This document shows, one piece after another, positions 1-7,175 of a stretch of 47,095 nt of DNA. Each line of letters starts with the position of its first letter. The stretch's first letter is position 1. Below the pieces are notes generated by a model. That model did no database searches, was not told the DNA's origin, and saw only the letters and a list, made by a program, of their open reading frames with translations. Made by a program: the position numbers and the translations under genes. Where the stretch lies: NCBI RefSeq assembly GCF_000349565.1, contig NZ_KB714628.1, forward strand, positions 73,797 to 120,891, given 5' to 3'. Source of the stretch: Curtobacterium flaccumfaciens UCD-AKU. GTDB lineage: Bacteria > Actinomycetota > Actinomycetes > Actinomycetales > Microbacteriaceae.

Positions 1-384
1 GGCGGGGGCGGGGGCGGGTCGGGCGGCGTTCCGTGCGGGTCGGCGTGTCCGGGCTCCTCGTGGCCGGACTAGCGAGCGGGCCGCACAGGTTTCCGCGGTG
101 AAAGCGCAAGGGAACCACGACTGTGGAGGACGAGCAGGACCAGCCCGAGGGCCACCGGGAGCGCCACCACCGTGACGGACCCGCTCCCGACGTCGATCGC
201 GCGGACCCCGTTCACGGCGAGGGTGCTGCACGACCGCGATGCGACGCGGCTCCCCCACTTCGCGGGTGATGCGCACCCTGCGGCTCAAAGACGCCTCACA
301 GGTTGGCTACGATCCGAGAGCGCCGGCTTCCGGCGATCGCACTCGTCCGGCTGTTGTCGGACGGCACACCCGAGGGGACAACCC
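1..384. other. Region without a supported gene
   Basis: I find no convincing complete gene here. The first 30 bases are runs of G separated by single C or TC. A short minus-strand reading frame from a GTG at 215 to a stop at 69 would give a 48-residue peptide with one hydrophobic stretch (residues about 14-30). Its codon pattern loses GC bias near the end and no ribosome binding site is visible, so I do not call it. The plus-strand frame of the next gene is open from 172, but those extra 71 residues do not look like protein and would bury the signal peptide. A TACGAT hexamer at 308-313 could be a -10 element for that gene. Confidence 0.5.
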
Positions 385-1872
385 GTGCCACACAGCACTG
401 CATCATTCCGACGCGCATGCGCGATCGGCGCGACGATCGCCGCCATCGGACTGAGCACCGGCTTCGGGGCACTGTCCGCCACCGCCGCCGAGCTGCCGGA
501 AACGTCGGCGAGCACGTCGCCCAGCTCCGACGTCACCCCCGCCGAGGGCACCTTCACCGTTGCGGACGCCGCCGAGTCCGCGCCCACGGCGACGACTCCT
601 GCCACGCCCGTTCCGGAAGCCGCTGACGACACGGAAGCGCCCGCGGACGAGACCACCGCGCCCAGCAGCACTCCGACCGCCCCAGCGACGTCGACTCCTG
701 CCGCGGACCCCGCCGCCACGCCAGGGGCGACCATCACCGGGGACGCGACCGTGGGCAGCACGCTGACCGCGACGGGGACGGACTTCACCGGCACGTTGTC
801 CTACGCATGGACGAGCGACGGCACCGCCCTGCCCGTCACGACCGGGTCGTACGTCGTCACCGCTGCCGACGCGGGCAAGGTCATCACCGTCACGATCACG
901 GGTGACGACGGCCAGACCGCGACCGCGACGACCGCCCCAGTCACCCAGACACCGTCGTTCCCCGATGCGTCCACCGAGGACGAGCCGGTCATGCTGACGA
1001 CGACGGCCGGTGAGCGCTTCGCCCACACGTTCGCCGCGGACGGGTTCCCGAAGCCGACGTACTCGGCCGAGTACTACTCGCTCGACGACCCGTACGGCGA
1101 CGAGCCCGGCCAGGACGAATCGAGCTACCTCCCCTACGGGCTGTCGCTCGACCACGCCACCGGCGTGCTGTCCGGCACGACCAGGTACTCGGGCACGTAC
1201 GCGTTCCGCATCGACGCGACCACCGGCTCGACGACGGCCTCGCAGTTCGTGAACATCACCGTGGACGCGACGACACCACTCGGCGTGCGGGTCACGGCAG
1301 AGGACAAGGACACGTTCCTCACCGCGCACTCCACGAGCTGGGTCATCGAACGCAACGGCGCCGTCTGGACCTTCCAGAACGAGACCACCCACGACCCCGA
1401 CGGCGGGTACACCGTCTTCGGCGCTGGCTTCGAGGGCGGGCAGCCGACCATCGACCAGGGCGGCACCCTGCTGGTCAGCGGCAACCTCGTCGACCGTTTC
1501 GGCAACGAGGTCGACGACGCCGACGGCTACCCGGCACCGTTCACGGTGACGTCCGACCACGCCTCCGACGTCATCGTGCCGAACACCGACCCGTGGGCAG
1601 GTGCCGAAGTGACGTTCCCGCACGCGTCGACCCACGCCCTGACCGTCGCGTCGAGCAGCTTCGCGACGGCGTTCACGGTGGACGTCCGTCCGACCGCTTC
1701 GACCGTGGTGACCCCCGCCACTCCGACGGGCGACATCGCCGCCGCAGCCCCGACCGGTCGACTGGCCTACACCGGGAGCGACGCGATGCACCTGCTGCCG
1801 TGGGCGGCGGGACTCGCGCTGACCGGCGTCGGTGTGATCACCCTGCAGGCCCGTCGACGGAAGCAGCACTGA
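385..1872 (+). CDS. Wall-anchored Ig-like surface protein with LAYTG sorting signal
   Basis: Predicted exported protein of 495 residues, probably attached to the peptidoglycan by a class E-type sortase. I chose the GTG at 385 because GAGGGG lies 8 bases upstream and it places a signal peptide (positive start, hydrophobic core, cut near ATAA around residue 35) at the N terminus. A low-complexity Thr/Pro/Ala linker follows to about residue 110. Next come an Ig-like unit of the VGSTLTATG type (about 110-185) and a putative-Ig (He_PIG-like) unit with the pattern GLSLDHATGVLSGT (about 195-300). The C terminus has LAYTG at about 460, a hydrophobic span and a basic tail. No sortase gene is in the window. 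The ligand or role is unknown; adhesion is a guess. Confidence 0.8.
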   Translation: MPHSTASFRRACAIGATIAAIGLSTGFGALSATAAELPETSASTSPSSDVTPAEGTFTVADAAESAPTATTPATPVPEAADDTEAPADETTAPSSTPTAPATSTPAADPAATPGATITGDATVGSTLTATGTDFTGTLSYAWTSDGTALPVTTGSYVVTAADAGKVITVTITGDDGQTATATTAPVTQTPSFPDASTEDEPVMLTTTAGERFAHTFAADGFPKPTYSAEYYSLDDPYGDEPGQDESSYLPYGLSLDHATGVLSGTTRYSGTYAFRIDATTGSTTASQFVNITVDATTPLGVRVTAEDKDTFLTAHSTSWVIERNGAVWTFQNETTHDPDGGYTVFGAGFEGGQPTIDQGGTLLVSGNLVDRFGNEVDDADGYPAPFTVTSDHASDVIVPNTDPWAGAEVTFPHASTHALTVASSSFATAFTVDVRPTASTVVTPATPTGDIAAAAPTGRLAYTGSDAMHLLPWAAGLALTGVGVITLQARRRKQH

Positions 1873-1890
1873 CCCACCACTGACGAAGCA

Positions 1891-1924
1891 CCGAGGGACT
1901 CAGGACACGTGCTGGGTCCCTCGG
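1891..1924 (+). terminator. Hairpin terminator after the surface protein
   Basis: CCGAGGGACTCAG pairs with CTGGGTCCCTCGG (13 pairs, one G-U) across an 8-base loop, 18 bases after the stop codon. There is no T-tract, which is usual in this GC range. Confidence 0.6.
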
Positions 1925-2022
1925 CCCTTCGCTGCGAGACCGCCTGAACCCTTCGGAGAAGGCCCACAGGTCGCGTCCACCGCCCTTGTCCGGCTCGACC
2001 GGCGTCCATAGGCTCCCGCTGT

Positions 2023-2036
2023 CAGACGATCGTCTG
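2023..2036. promoter_or_regulatory. Perfect 14-bp palindrome, possible operator
   Basis: CAGACGATCGTCTG reads the same on both strands and lies 27 bases before the start of the YrdC-domain gene. Its size and position fit a dimeric repressor site. No regulator gene is next to it, so the partner is unknown. Confidence 0.35.
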
Positions 2037-2062
2037 GTATCGAGAGCGGAACGAGGACGGGC

Positions 2063-2860
2063 ATGAACGACGACACGCAGGTCAGCATGAACCGAGTGCA
2101 CTGGACCGGCGGCGTGCCCCGGAGCGCAGTGGACGCGCTGCTCCACGACGGCGGACTGGCGGTGGTCCCCACCAAGGTCGGCTACATCCTGATGACCTCG
2201 GACCGTGCGGGCCTGGAGCGGAAGTTCGACGCCAAGGAGCGCAACCGGAACAAGCCCGGCGTCGTCCTCGTGAGCTCGCTCGAGATGCTGCGCAGCATCG
2301 CGCAGCTCACCCCCGAGATCGACGCCCTGTACCAGCGGTGCTGGGACGAGGACATCCTGCTCGGCTGCATCCTGCCCTGGAGCGACCAGGGCCGGGCAGC
2401 GCTGCCGACCGACGGCTCGGACGACCTGATGATGGACACCCGCGGCACGTCCTGCTTCGTCATCAAGTTCGGCGTCCCTGGCGAGCTCGCCGCCCGCGAG
2501 CTCTGGACGGAGCACGGCAAGTTCGCCTTCGCGAGCTCCGCCAACCCGTCGGGCACCGGCAACCGCGGTGTCGTCGACGGCATCGGGGAGCGCATCGCCG
2601 AACGTGCCGACGTGATCGTCGAGGCGGACGACTACGTCGCGTCCATCCAGCCGGAGAAGAGCACCGAGACCCGCTACGAGCAGGGCGTCATGGTGTCGAT
2701 GGTCGACAGCTCGGGAACCCTGATCCCGGTGCAGGACGGACAGCGGTCGATCACTCCCGCACCCACGCTCATCCGCAAGGGGCTCGACGTCGACCGGATC
2801 ATGGGGCTGCTCGCCGACACGTTCACCAGCTGGGACTACCGACAGGGTGAGTACTACTGA
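2063..2860 (+). CDS. Sua5/YciO/YrdC-domain protein (threonylcarbamoyl-AMP synthase-like)
   Basis: A 265-residue protein with one YrdC-type domain. This family binds ATP and threonine/bicarbonate in making threonylcarbamoyl-AMP for tRNA t6A, but distant members have other or unknown roles. Visible family features are PTKVGYIL near residue 36 (in place of the usual PTDTVYGL), a Lys/Arg-rich KERNRNKPGVVLV stretch near 60, and SSANPSG near 160. The C-terminal part after about 200 ends in an aromatic SWDYRQGEYY tail rather than the Sua5 domain. The ATG is preceded by GAACGAGGACGGGC. No other tRNA-modification gene is near, so this may be a paralogue rather than the essential TsaC. It may form a transcript with the following membrane gene. 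Confidence 0.7.
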   Translation: MNDDTQVSMNRVHWTGGVPRSAVDALLHDGGLAVVPTKVGYILMTSDRAGLERKFDAKERNRNKPGVVLVSSLEMLRSIAQLTPEIDALYQRCWDEDILLGCILPWSDQGRAALPTDGSDDLMMDTRGTSCFVIKFGVPGELAARELWTEHGKFAFASSANPSGTGNRGVVDGIGERIAERADVIVEADDYVASIQPEKSTETRYEQGVMVSMVDSSGTLIPVQDGQRSITPAPTLIRKGLDVDRIMGLLADTFTSWDYRQGEYY

Positions 2861-2994
2861 GCCCGCACGGACGCCTCGGCACCGCCGTCTCGGCAGGAGA
2901 CCCGGACACGACGCCGGGCACCAGGCGTGCGGCGAGACCAACGGCACGGAAGCGTCTGTCGCGTGAGGACGCCTCGAGCCGCATCACGGCGTTC

Positions 2995-3441
2995 GTGTAC
3001 GGGAACATCGTGATCCTGGGCACGATCGCACCGATGGTCCCGGACACCGCCGCGAGTGGTCGGGGGCTCTGGTACGTCCTCGCCACCGCGTTCTCGACCT
3101 TCCTGGCGCACACCTTCGCCGAGTTGGTCGGCCGCCGTGCGCGGAGTGACCAACGGCTCGCCGGGGAGACCATCGGAGCCGAGCTGCGCGACTCGCTGCC
3201 CGTCCTCACCTCCGGTCTCGTCCCGGCGGCCGTCCTCGCCTACGCCTGGCTGACCGGCGCGTCCGGGCTGGTGGCCGAGATCCTCGCGATCGCGTACCTC
3301 GTGGTCCGGCTCGCCCTCCTCGGCCCCGTCGTGGCCCGGCTCCGCGGGGAGAAGCCGTCCCCGCGCACGTTCGCCGCCGGCCTCGTCCTCGCACTCGTCG
3401 GAGTCGGCATCGCCCTGGTCAAAGCCGGTCCCGGCTTCTGA
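2995..3441 (+). CDS. Small integral membrane protein, N terminus uncertain
   Basis: As drawn, a GTG start gives 148 residues with about four hydrophobic segments (residues 3-15, 19-38, 69-108 and 124-145) and no recognised motif. The reading frame is open upstream to 2851 and reads KRLSREDASSRITAFVYGNIV across the GTG. This is the kind of sequence that precedes the first membrane helix in actinobacterial proteins of this type, but no ATG, GTG or TTG exists in that extension. A GTG at 2847, overlapping the end of the upstream gene and reading VSTTEPARTP, is one frame off. So the true N terminus may be longer, with either a frameshift or a rare start. Function unknown. Confidence 0.6.
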   Translation: MYGNIVILGTIAPMVPDTAASGRGLWYVLATAFSTFLAHTFAELVGRRARSDQRLAGETIGAELRDSLPVLTSGLVPAAVLAYAWLTGASGLVAEILAIAYLVVRLALLGPVVARLRGEKPSPRTFAAGLVLALVGVGIALVKAGPGF

Positions 3442-3518
3442 GGCCGGCCGGAGCACCAGGCCGGACACCGACAGACCGGATCGGGCGGTCCAGGTGGTCC
3501 CCGGAGCGCTCTGCACCG

Positions 3519-3938
3519 TCACACGGGCAGATCGTCGGGGACCGCCGCGACCGCCTCGATCTCGACCAGCTGGTCGTCGTAGCCGAGCGCCGTGACCCCG
3601 AGCAGGGTGCTCGGCACGTCGTGCGCGCCGAAGGCGTCGCGGACAACATCCCACGCGGTGACGAGGTCGGCCTGTCGCGAGGACGCCACGAGCACGCGCG
3701 TGCTCACGACGTCCTGGATGGACGCACCAGCGGCACGCAACGCCTCCTGCATCGTCTCGATGCACCTGGCGGCCTGGCCCGCGTAGTCCCCGACCGCGAC
3801 GGTCGACCCATCAGGGGCGAGCGGGCAGGCCCCGGCGAGGAACACGAGCCGCGTCCCGCTCGGCACGGTCGACGCGTACGCGTACTGCGCCACATCGCTC
3901 AGGACGTCGGACCGGATGAGACGGACTGCGCTGGCCAT
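3519..3938 (-). CDS. RidA/YjgF-family protein lacking the canonical arginine
   Basis: A 139-residue protein with the chorismate-mutase-like Rid fold. Members form trimers, and the RidA type hydrolyses reactive enamine/imine intermediates. Seen here: LAGACPLAPDGSTVAVGDYAGQA near residue 35, the amphipathic helix ETMQEALRAAGASIQDVV and a terminal VEIEAVAAV. In classic RidA a PARSC segment carries the catalytic arginine just before this last strand. Here the segment reads PSTLL, so the residue is missing and imine deaminase activity should not be assumed; other Rid subfamilies also lack it. I chose the second ATG because GCAGG lies at a proper distance from it and abuts the first. It converges on the membrane gene at 3441. 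Confidence 0.75.
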   Translation of the reverse strand: MASAVRLIRSDVLSDVAQYAYASTVPSGTRLVFLAGACPLAPDGSTVAVGDYAGQAARCIETMQEALRAAGASIQDVVSTRVLVASSRQADLVTAWDVVRDAFGAHDVPSTLLGVTALGYDDQLVEIEAVAAVPDDLPV

Positions 3939-3981
3939 GCACGTCATCCTGCCAGCCGCGATGCTCCGGGCCCCGGGTACC

Positions 3982-4656
3982 TCAGGCGCAGTACTCGTAC
4001 GGCAACATCGCGGTCGACCCCACCCAGATCGCTCCCACGGTGGCGCCGTCCATCCCGAGCTGGAACGTCATGTAGCGTCCGTCGGCCTGCACGCTCCACA
4101 TCGAGTACGGCCCCTGGTCCTCACCGTAGGTGCCGGTGTACTGCAGGTCCGGGTACGCGGAGCGCACCTCGGTCAGGGGCGTGCCGATGCCGATCCCGGC
4201 GTCGGTCTCGGGCGAGTTCGTCGTCACCGGATCCGGCCCCAGCCCACCGATGGTCACGCCCACGACCTTGCCGTCGCGGGGGATGACGATGAGGCCGGGA
4301 GCGTCATCTCGGTTCCAGAACGTCGTCTCCGGGCTGGCCGGACACGCATCCGTGCTCCGGGTGTAGGCGGCTGCCAGGTCGTCGATCTCCCCCTCCACCT
4401 CGCCGCCCAGCGCGATCGGCCCGACCTCCTTCGTGGAGATGGTCCAGGTTGCCGGGTCCGACAGGTCGAACGCCGTTCCCGTCGCAGTCGGGGACGGCGT
4501 GGGCATCGGGGTGCCGGGGTCGGCCGTCGGGGTCGGCGTCACCGTCGCGGTCACGGTCCGGGTCGGCGTCGGAGCGGACGGCCCGGAACACGCGGTCAGC
4601 GTCGCCGCCGCGAGGAGTCCGAGGGTCACGCCGGCGGTCCGGATGGTGCTGTTCAC
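3982..4656 (-). CDS. Predicted secreted lipoprotein
   Basis: A 224-residue protein with a lipoprotein signal: a hydrophobic core and LTAC lipobox at about residues 21-24. A Thr/Pro linker runs to about residue 55, then a folded domain of unknown family. The domain has a few cysteines (DACPAS, PYEYCA at the end) and many Asp/Gly turns, and segments such as GVTIGGLGP and GIGIGTPLTEVRSAYPD recall proteins that bind small ligands at a beta-rich surface. The GTG start at 4656 is preferred because the lipoprotein signal begins there. It overlaps the stop of a 7-residue upstream frame that has a strong ribosome binding site. Not assigned to a pathway. Confidence 0.75.
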   Translation of the reverse strand: MNSTIRTAGVTLGLLAAATLTACSGPSAPTPTRTVTATVTPTPTADPGTPMPTPSPTATGTAFDLSDPATWTISTKEVGPIALGGEVEGEIDDLAAAYTRSTDACPASPETTFWNRDDAPGLIVIPRDGKVVGVTIGGLGPDPVTTNSPETDAGIGIGTPLTEVRSAYPDLQYTGTYGEDQGPYSMWSVQADGRYMTFQLGMDGATVGAIWVGSTAMLPYEYCA

Positions 4657-4676
4657 AGGGTCTGGTTGCCGATCAT
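4653..4676 (-). CDS. Possible 7-residue leader peptide coupled to the lipoprotein
   Basis: GGAAGGA at 4684-4690 is followed after 7 bases by an ATG that reads MIGNQTL and stops at a TGA sharing bases with the lipoprotein GTG (sequence CTGTGAAC). The lipoprotein start itself has no Shine-Dalgarno sequence at the right distance, so its translation may depend on ribosomes finishing this short frame. Confidence 0.4.
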   Translation of the reverse strand: MIGNQTL

Positions 4677-4707
4677 CGTCTGGTCCTTCCGTGGGTGGAC
4701 GTCGAAC

Positions 4708-4733
4708 GGGTCCCCGCCCGCAGGCGGGGACCC
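4708..4733. terminator. GC-rich hairpin
   Basis: GGGTCCCCGCC and GGCGGGGACCC form a perfect 11-bp stem around a CGCA loop, in the minus-strand gap between the Dabb gene and the lipoprotein. It could end the upstream transcript, though it lies about 150 bases beyond the Dabb stop codon. Confidence 0.45.
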
Positions 4734-4880
4734 GACCGGCGTGGGCGCGACGAAGCGGCGCCGACCGGTGACCCCCGCGCCGTTGCGATGGCCGATCCAC
4801 CGTACTTCGAGCCTCCACGGGGAACGGAACCCCTCGGTCGCCATCGCAACCAGAGCGTTACACAGCTTCCGGCGCGGTGA

Positions 4881-5180
4881 TCAGTCGGCGTCCTCGACGT
4901 CGAACACGACGACCCGCGCACTCGCCGCCCCGATGAAGTCCGCCACCGGCCGGTGCTCCGGGTGCGGCAAGTACCCGGCGAGCGCGGCACGATCACGGAA
5001 GCGGACGACGAGCATCCAGTGGAACCCGCCCTCCAGTCCCTCGGTGCTCACGCTGGTGCCGGACTGCACCGACTCGACCCCCTCGACCCGTGGCAGGTGC
5101 GCACGCGACAGGGCCGAGGCCTCGGCGGAACGGTCCGCCCCGTCCCACTCGACCAGCACGGTGTGCGTCACTCCGGACAC
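4881..5180 (-). CDS. Dabb (stress-responsive A/B barrel) domain protein
   Basis: A 99-residue single-domain protein of the dimeric ferredoxin-like A/B barrel type. Seen: a beta strand THTVLVEWDG at the start, the helix with LPRVEGVESVQSG, then GFHWMLVVRFRDRAALAGYLPHPEH with the conserved YxxHPEH-like motif near residue 71, and a closing strand ARVVVFDVED. The family includes small stress proteins and a few polyketide or olivetolic acid cyclases; no partner here points to a cyclase. It follows the SDR gene on the same strand by 33 bases and may share its transcript, which is consistent with a general stress pair. Confidence 0.75.
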   Translation of the reverse strand: MSGVTHTVLVEWDGADRSAEASALSRAHLPRVEGVESVQSGTSVSTEGLEGGFHWMLVVRFRDRAALAGYLPHPEHRPVADFIGAASARVVVFDVEDAD

Positions 5181-5213
5181 GTGGTCCCCTTCCTCGAACG
5201 CAAGAACGCCAGG

Positions 5214-6101
5214 TCAGAATGCCGGCGTCCCACCGGCGATCGTGATCGTCGACCCGGACTGGTAGCTCGACTCCGGGCTGACCAGGTGCACGTAGGCGGC
5301 ACCGAGCTCGGCGGGCTGACCGGGACGGCCGAACGGCGAGCTCTCGCCGAAGTGCGACACCGTCTCGGCGTCGTCGGAACCCGGCTGCAGCGGCGTCCAC
5401 ACCGGGCCGGGCGCGACGGAGTTGACCCGGATGCCCTTCGGCGCGAGCTGCTGCGCGACGGCCTCGGTGAAGAGCTTGATCGCACCCTTCGACACCGCGT
5501 AGTCGATCTTGTCCGGGGACGGCGTGGACGCCTGGATCGAACCGGTCGTCACGATGGTCGACCCGGGCTCCAGGTGGGGAACCGCGGCCTTGGTCAGCCA
5601 GAACAGCGAGTAGATGTTGGTCTTGAAGGTGGAGTCGAACATCGAGGTGTCGAGCGTGAGGATGTCGTCGTTGCTCTCCATGCGGCCCGCGACCATCACC
5701 AGGGTGTCGAGGCCGCCGAACTCGTCGACGCCCTTCTGCACCAGGTCCGTGCAGTACTGCTCGTCGGAGATGTCCCCGGGGAACAGCACGGCCCGACGGC
5801 CCTCGGACTCGAGCAGGTCGCGGACCTGTTCCGCGTCCTCCTGCTCATCCGGCAGGTAGGAGAGCACCAGGTCCGCGCCTTCGCGTGACAGGGCGATGGC
5901 GGCGGCACGGCCGATACCGGAGTCGGCACCGGTGACGATGCCGCGGTACCCCTTCAGGCGGCCGAGCCCGACGTAGCTGTCCTCGCCGTGGTCGGGCTTC
6001 GGTTCCATCTTCCACGCGGCGCCCGGCAGCGACTGTTCCTGCTTCGGGTACGGCGGTGCCGGGTAGAGGGTGTTCGGATCGCGCTTCTCGTACTGGCTCA
6101 T
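5214..6101 (-). CDS. NAD(P)-dependent short-chain dehydrogenase, YghA/YhdG-like
   Basis: A 295-residue SDR enzyme. It has the N-terminal extension typical of the general-stress SDR group (residues 1-40, rich in Pro/Tyr, YPAPPYPKQEQ). The cofactor motif TGADSGIG is near residue 57, a VAGRM segment takes the place of the usual NNAG near 140, the catalytic Ser is in TGSIQAS, Tyr/Lys are in DYAVSKGA, and SVAPGPVWTPL follows. The substrate is not predictable; relatives are annotated as aldehyde, glucose or 3-oxoacyl reductases. The ATG at 6101 starts MSQYEKRDPNTLYP, matching the family N terminus; a longer upstream frame is only chance open sequence. The Dabb gene lies directly downstream. Confidence 0.85.
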   Translation of the reverse strand: MSQYEKRDPNTLYPAPPYPKQEQSLPGAAWKMEPKPDHGEDSYVGLGRLKGYRGIVTGADSGIGRAAAIALSREGADLVLSYLPDEQEDAEQVRDLLESEGRRAVLFPGDISDEQYCTDLVQKGVDEFGGLDTLVMVAGRMESNDDILTLDTSMFDSTFKTNIYSLFWLTKAAVPHLEPGSTIVTTGSIQASTPSPDKIDYAVSKGAIKLFTEAVAQQLAPKGIRVNSVAPGPVWTPLQPGSDDAETVSHFGESSPFGRPGQPAELGAAYVHLVSPESSYQSGSTITIAGGTPAF

Positions 6102-6192
6102 GGCCCCACTGTCGTCGTCGTGCCCCGGACGGGCGCTCAGCTGGCAGCTGGCGGGCGCTGGCGACCCCGCGCCCTGAAGACGGGTGTGGACG

Positions 6193-6234
6193 CCACTGGA
6201 GGCGCGGTGCCAGCTGGCACCGCGCCTCCAGTGG
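6193..6234. terminator. 42-bp perfect palindrome, likely terminator
   Basis: The arm CCACTGGAGGCGCGGTGCC is followed by AGCT and then its exact reverse complement. It lies 10 bases beyond the stop codon of the protease, so it probably ends that transcript. The GGAGGCGCGGTGC core recurs in the hairpin at 25442-25478 and at the right edge of the window. Confidence 0.7.
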
Positions 6235-6244
6235 GTCAGCTGGT

Positions 6245-6976
6245 TCAGACGCCGGCCGTGGTCTTGATCCAGGACGAGGCCTGCGACAGCAGGGCGTAGT
6301 TGGAGCCGGCCTTGGTGTTGGCGCCGGGGTCGGCGCTGTCGCCGGTGGAGCAGACGGCGACGACCTTGCCGTTGACGAGCAGCGGGCCGCCCGAGTCGCC
6401 GTGGTTCGAGGCACCGGTCACGCCGGTGAGGTGCTGGGCCCGACCGCTGAAGGCGTCGGTGCTCGCGCCGGTGAGCGAGACGGTGGCCTGGTACAGGCCG
6501 TCGGACTGGGTGGCGTTGGCCCGCAGGCCGTAGCCCTGGATGGTGCCGGTGCCGCTCGACTTGGCGGTCGCGGTGAGGTCGAGGGGTGCGTAGGTGGACA
6601 GCGGGTAGGCGGTCCGCAGGTGCACGAGCGCGATGTCTCCGGCGGGCGAGGTGCTGATGCGGTCGACCGAGACGGCCGTGCCGCGGTTGACGGTGGAGTT
6701 GGAGTGGTAGACCCGCATCGCGCCGATCCCGTCGATGCAGTGCCGGGCGGTGAGGACCCACGAGGCGTTGAGCTGCTCGCCGGTGCAGTTGCTGACGTAC
6801 CCCGAGGGGATGGAGCCGCCGGATGCTTCGAGCTGCACGGCCCACGAGGTGGTGGGGGCCTTCTCGCCGCCGACGACCTTCGTGCTGACGGGCAGCGCGG
6901 ACGCGGGCGAAGCGGCGAACACGCCGGCGGTGATGACGGCGACCGCGGCGAACGCGGCTGCGATGGACTTCTTCAT
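6245..6976 (-). CDS. Secreted trypsin-like serine protease (S1 family)
   Basis: A 243-residue precursor with a Sec signal peptide (MKKSIAAAFAAVAVITAGVFAASPASA, cut after about residue 27). A chymotrypsin-fold domain follows, starting at VVGGEKAPTTSW. The triad is visible as His in TARHC (about 76), Asp in GDIALVHL (about 117) and Ser in GDSGGP (about 191). CTGEQL and ARHC supply the usual disulphide before the active histidine. The length is short and there is no extra domain, so it is a simple extracellular endopeptidase. GAGGAG precedes the ATG by 7 bases. A palindrome of the MarR-operator type lies just upstream. Confidence 0.88.
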   Translation of the reverse strand: MKKSIAAAFAAVAVITAGVFAASPASALPVSTKVVGGEKAPTTSWAVQLEASGGSIPSGYVSNCTGEQLNASWVLTARHCIDGIGAMRVYHSNSTVNRGTAVSVDRISTSPAGDIALVHLRTAYPLSTYAPLDLTATAKSSGTGTIQGYGLRANATQSDGLYQATVSLTGASTDAFSGRAQHLTGVTGASNHGDSGGPLLVNGKVVAVCSTGDSADPGANTKAGSNYALLSQASSWIKTTAGV

Positions 6977-7005
6977 GACGACTCCTCTGTCGGTGAAGCA
7001 CCTAC

Positions 7006-7024
7006 CAGTTGCGTTGTGCAACTG
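7006..7024. promoter_or_regulatory. CAGTTGC-N5-GCAACTG operator-like palindrome
   Basis: Perfect 7-bp arms with a 5-base spacer, 30 bases upstream of the protease start. From memory, many MarR-family regulators in actinobacteria bind sites with AGTTGC/GCAACT halves. No MarR gene is in this window, so the regulator would act from elsewhere. Confidence 0.45.
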
Positions 7025-7162
7025 ATGCGCCATCCTTGCCCCTTGCTCAGGGTTCGCACCAGTCCGCACTTCGACGGACGCGGGCGTCGATCGTGTCCTC
7101 GCAGGCCGGTACCGGTCGTCCGGTACGCGAACTGGCTGGGCGGTGCGCCAACGGTCTCGTCG

Positions 7163-7168
7163 TAGCGT
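7163..7168 (+). promoter_or_regulatory. -10 element of a probable leaderless transcript
   Basis: TAGCGT is followed by 7 bases and then the ATG of the GAF-ANTAR gene, which has no ribosome binding site. This puts the transcription start at or beside the A of the start codon. A -35 element is not clear. Confidence 0.45.
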
Positions 7169-7175
7169 CGGGTGC

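Noticed and set aside
69..215. 48-residue minus-strand hydrophobic frame
   Set aside because: No ribosome binding site, GC bias at third positions breaks down in the last third, and nothing next to it supports it.
172..384. N-terminal extension of the first surface protein
   Set aside because: It would put about 70 non-hydrophobic, Arg/His-rich residues before a clear signal peptide, and the GTG at 385 has a good ribosome binding site.
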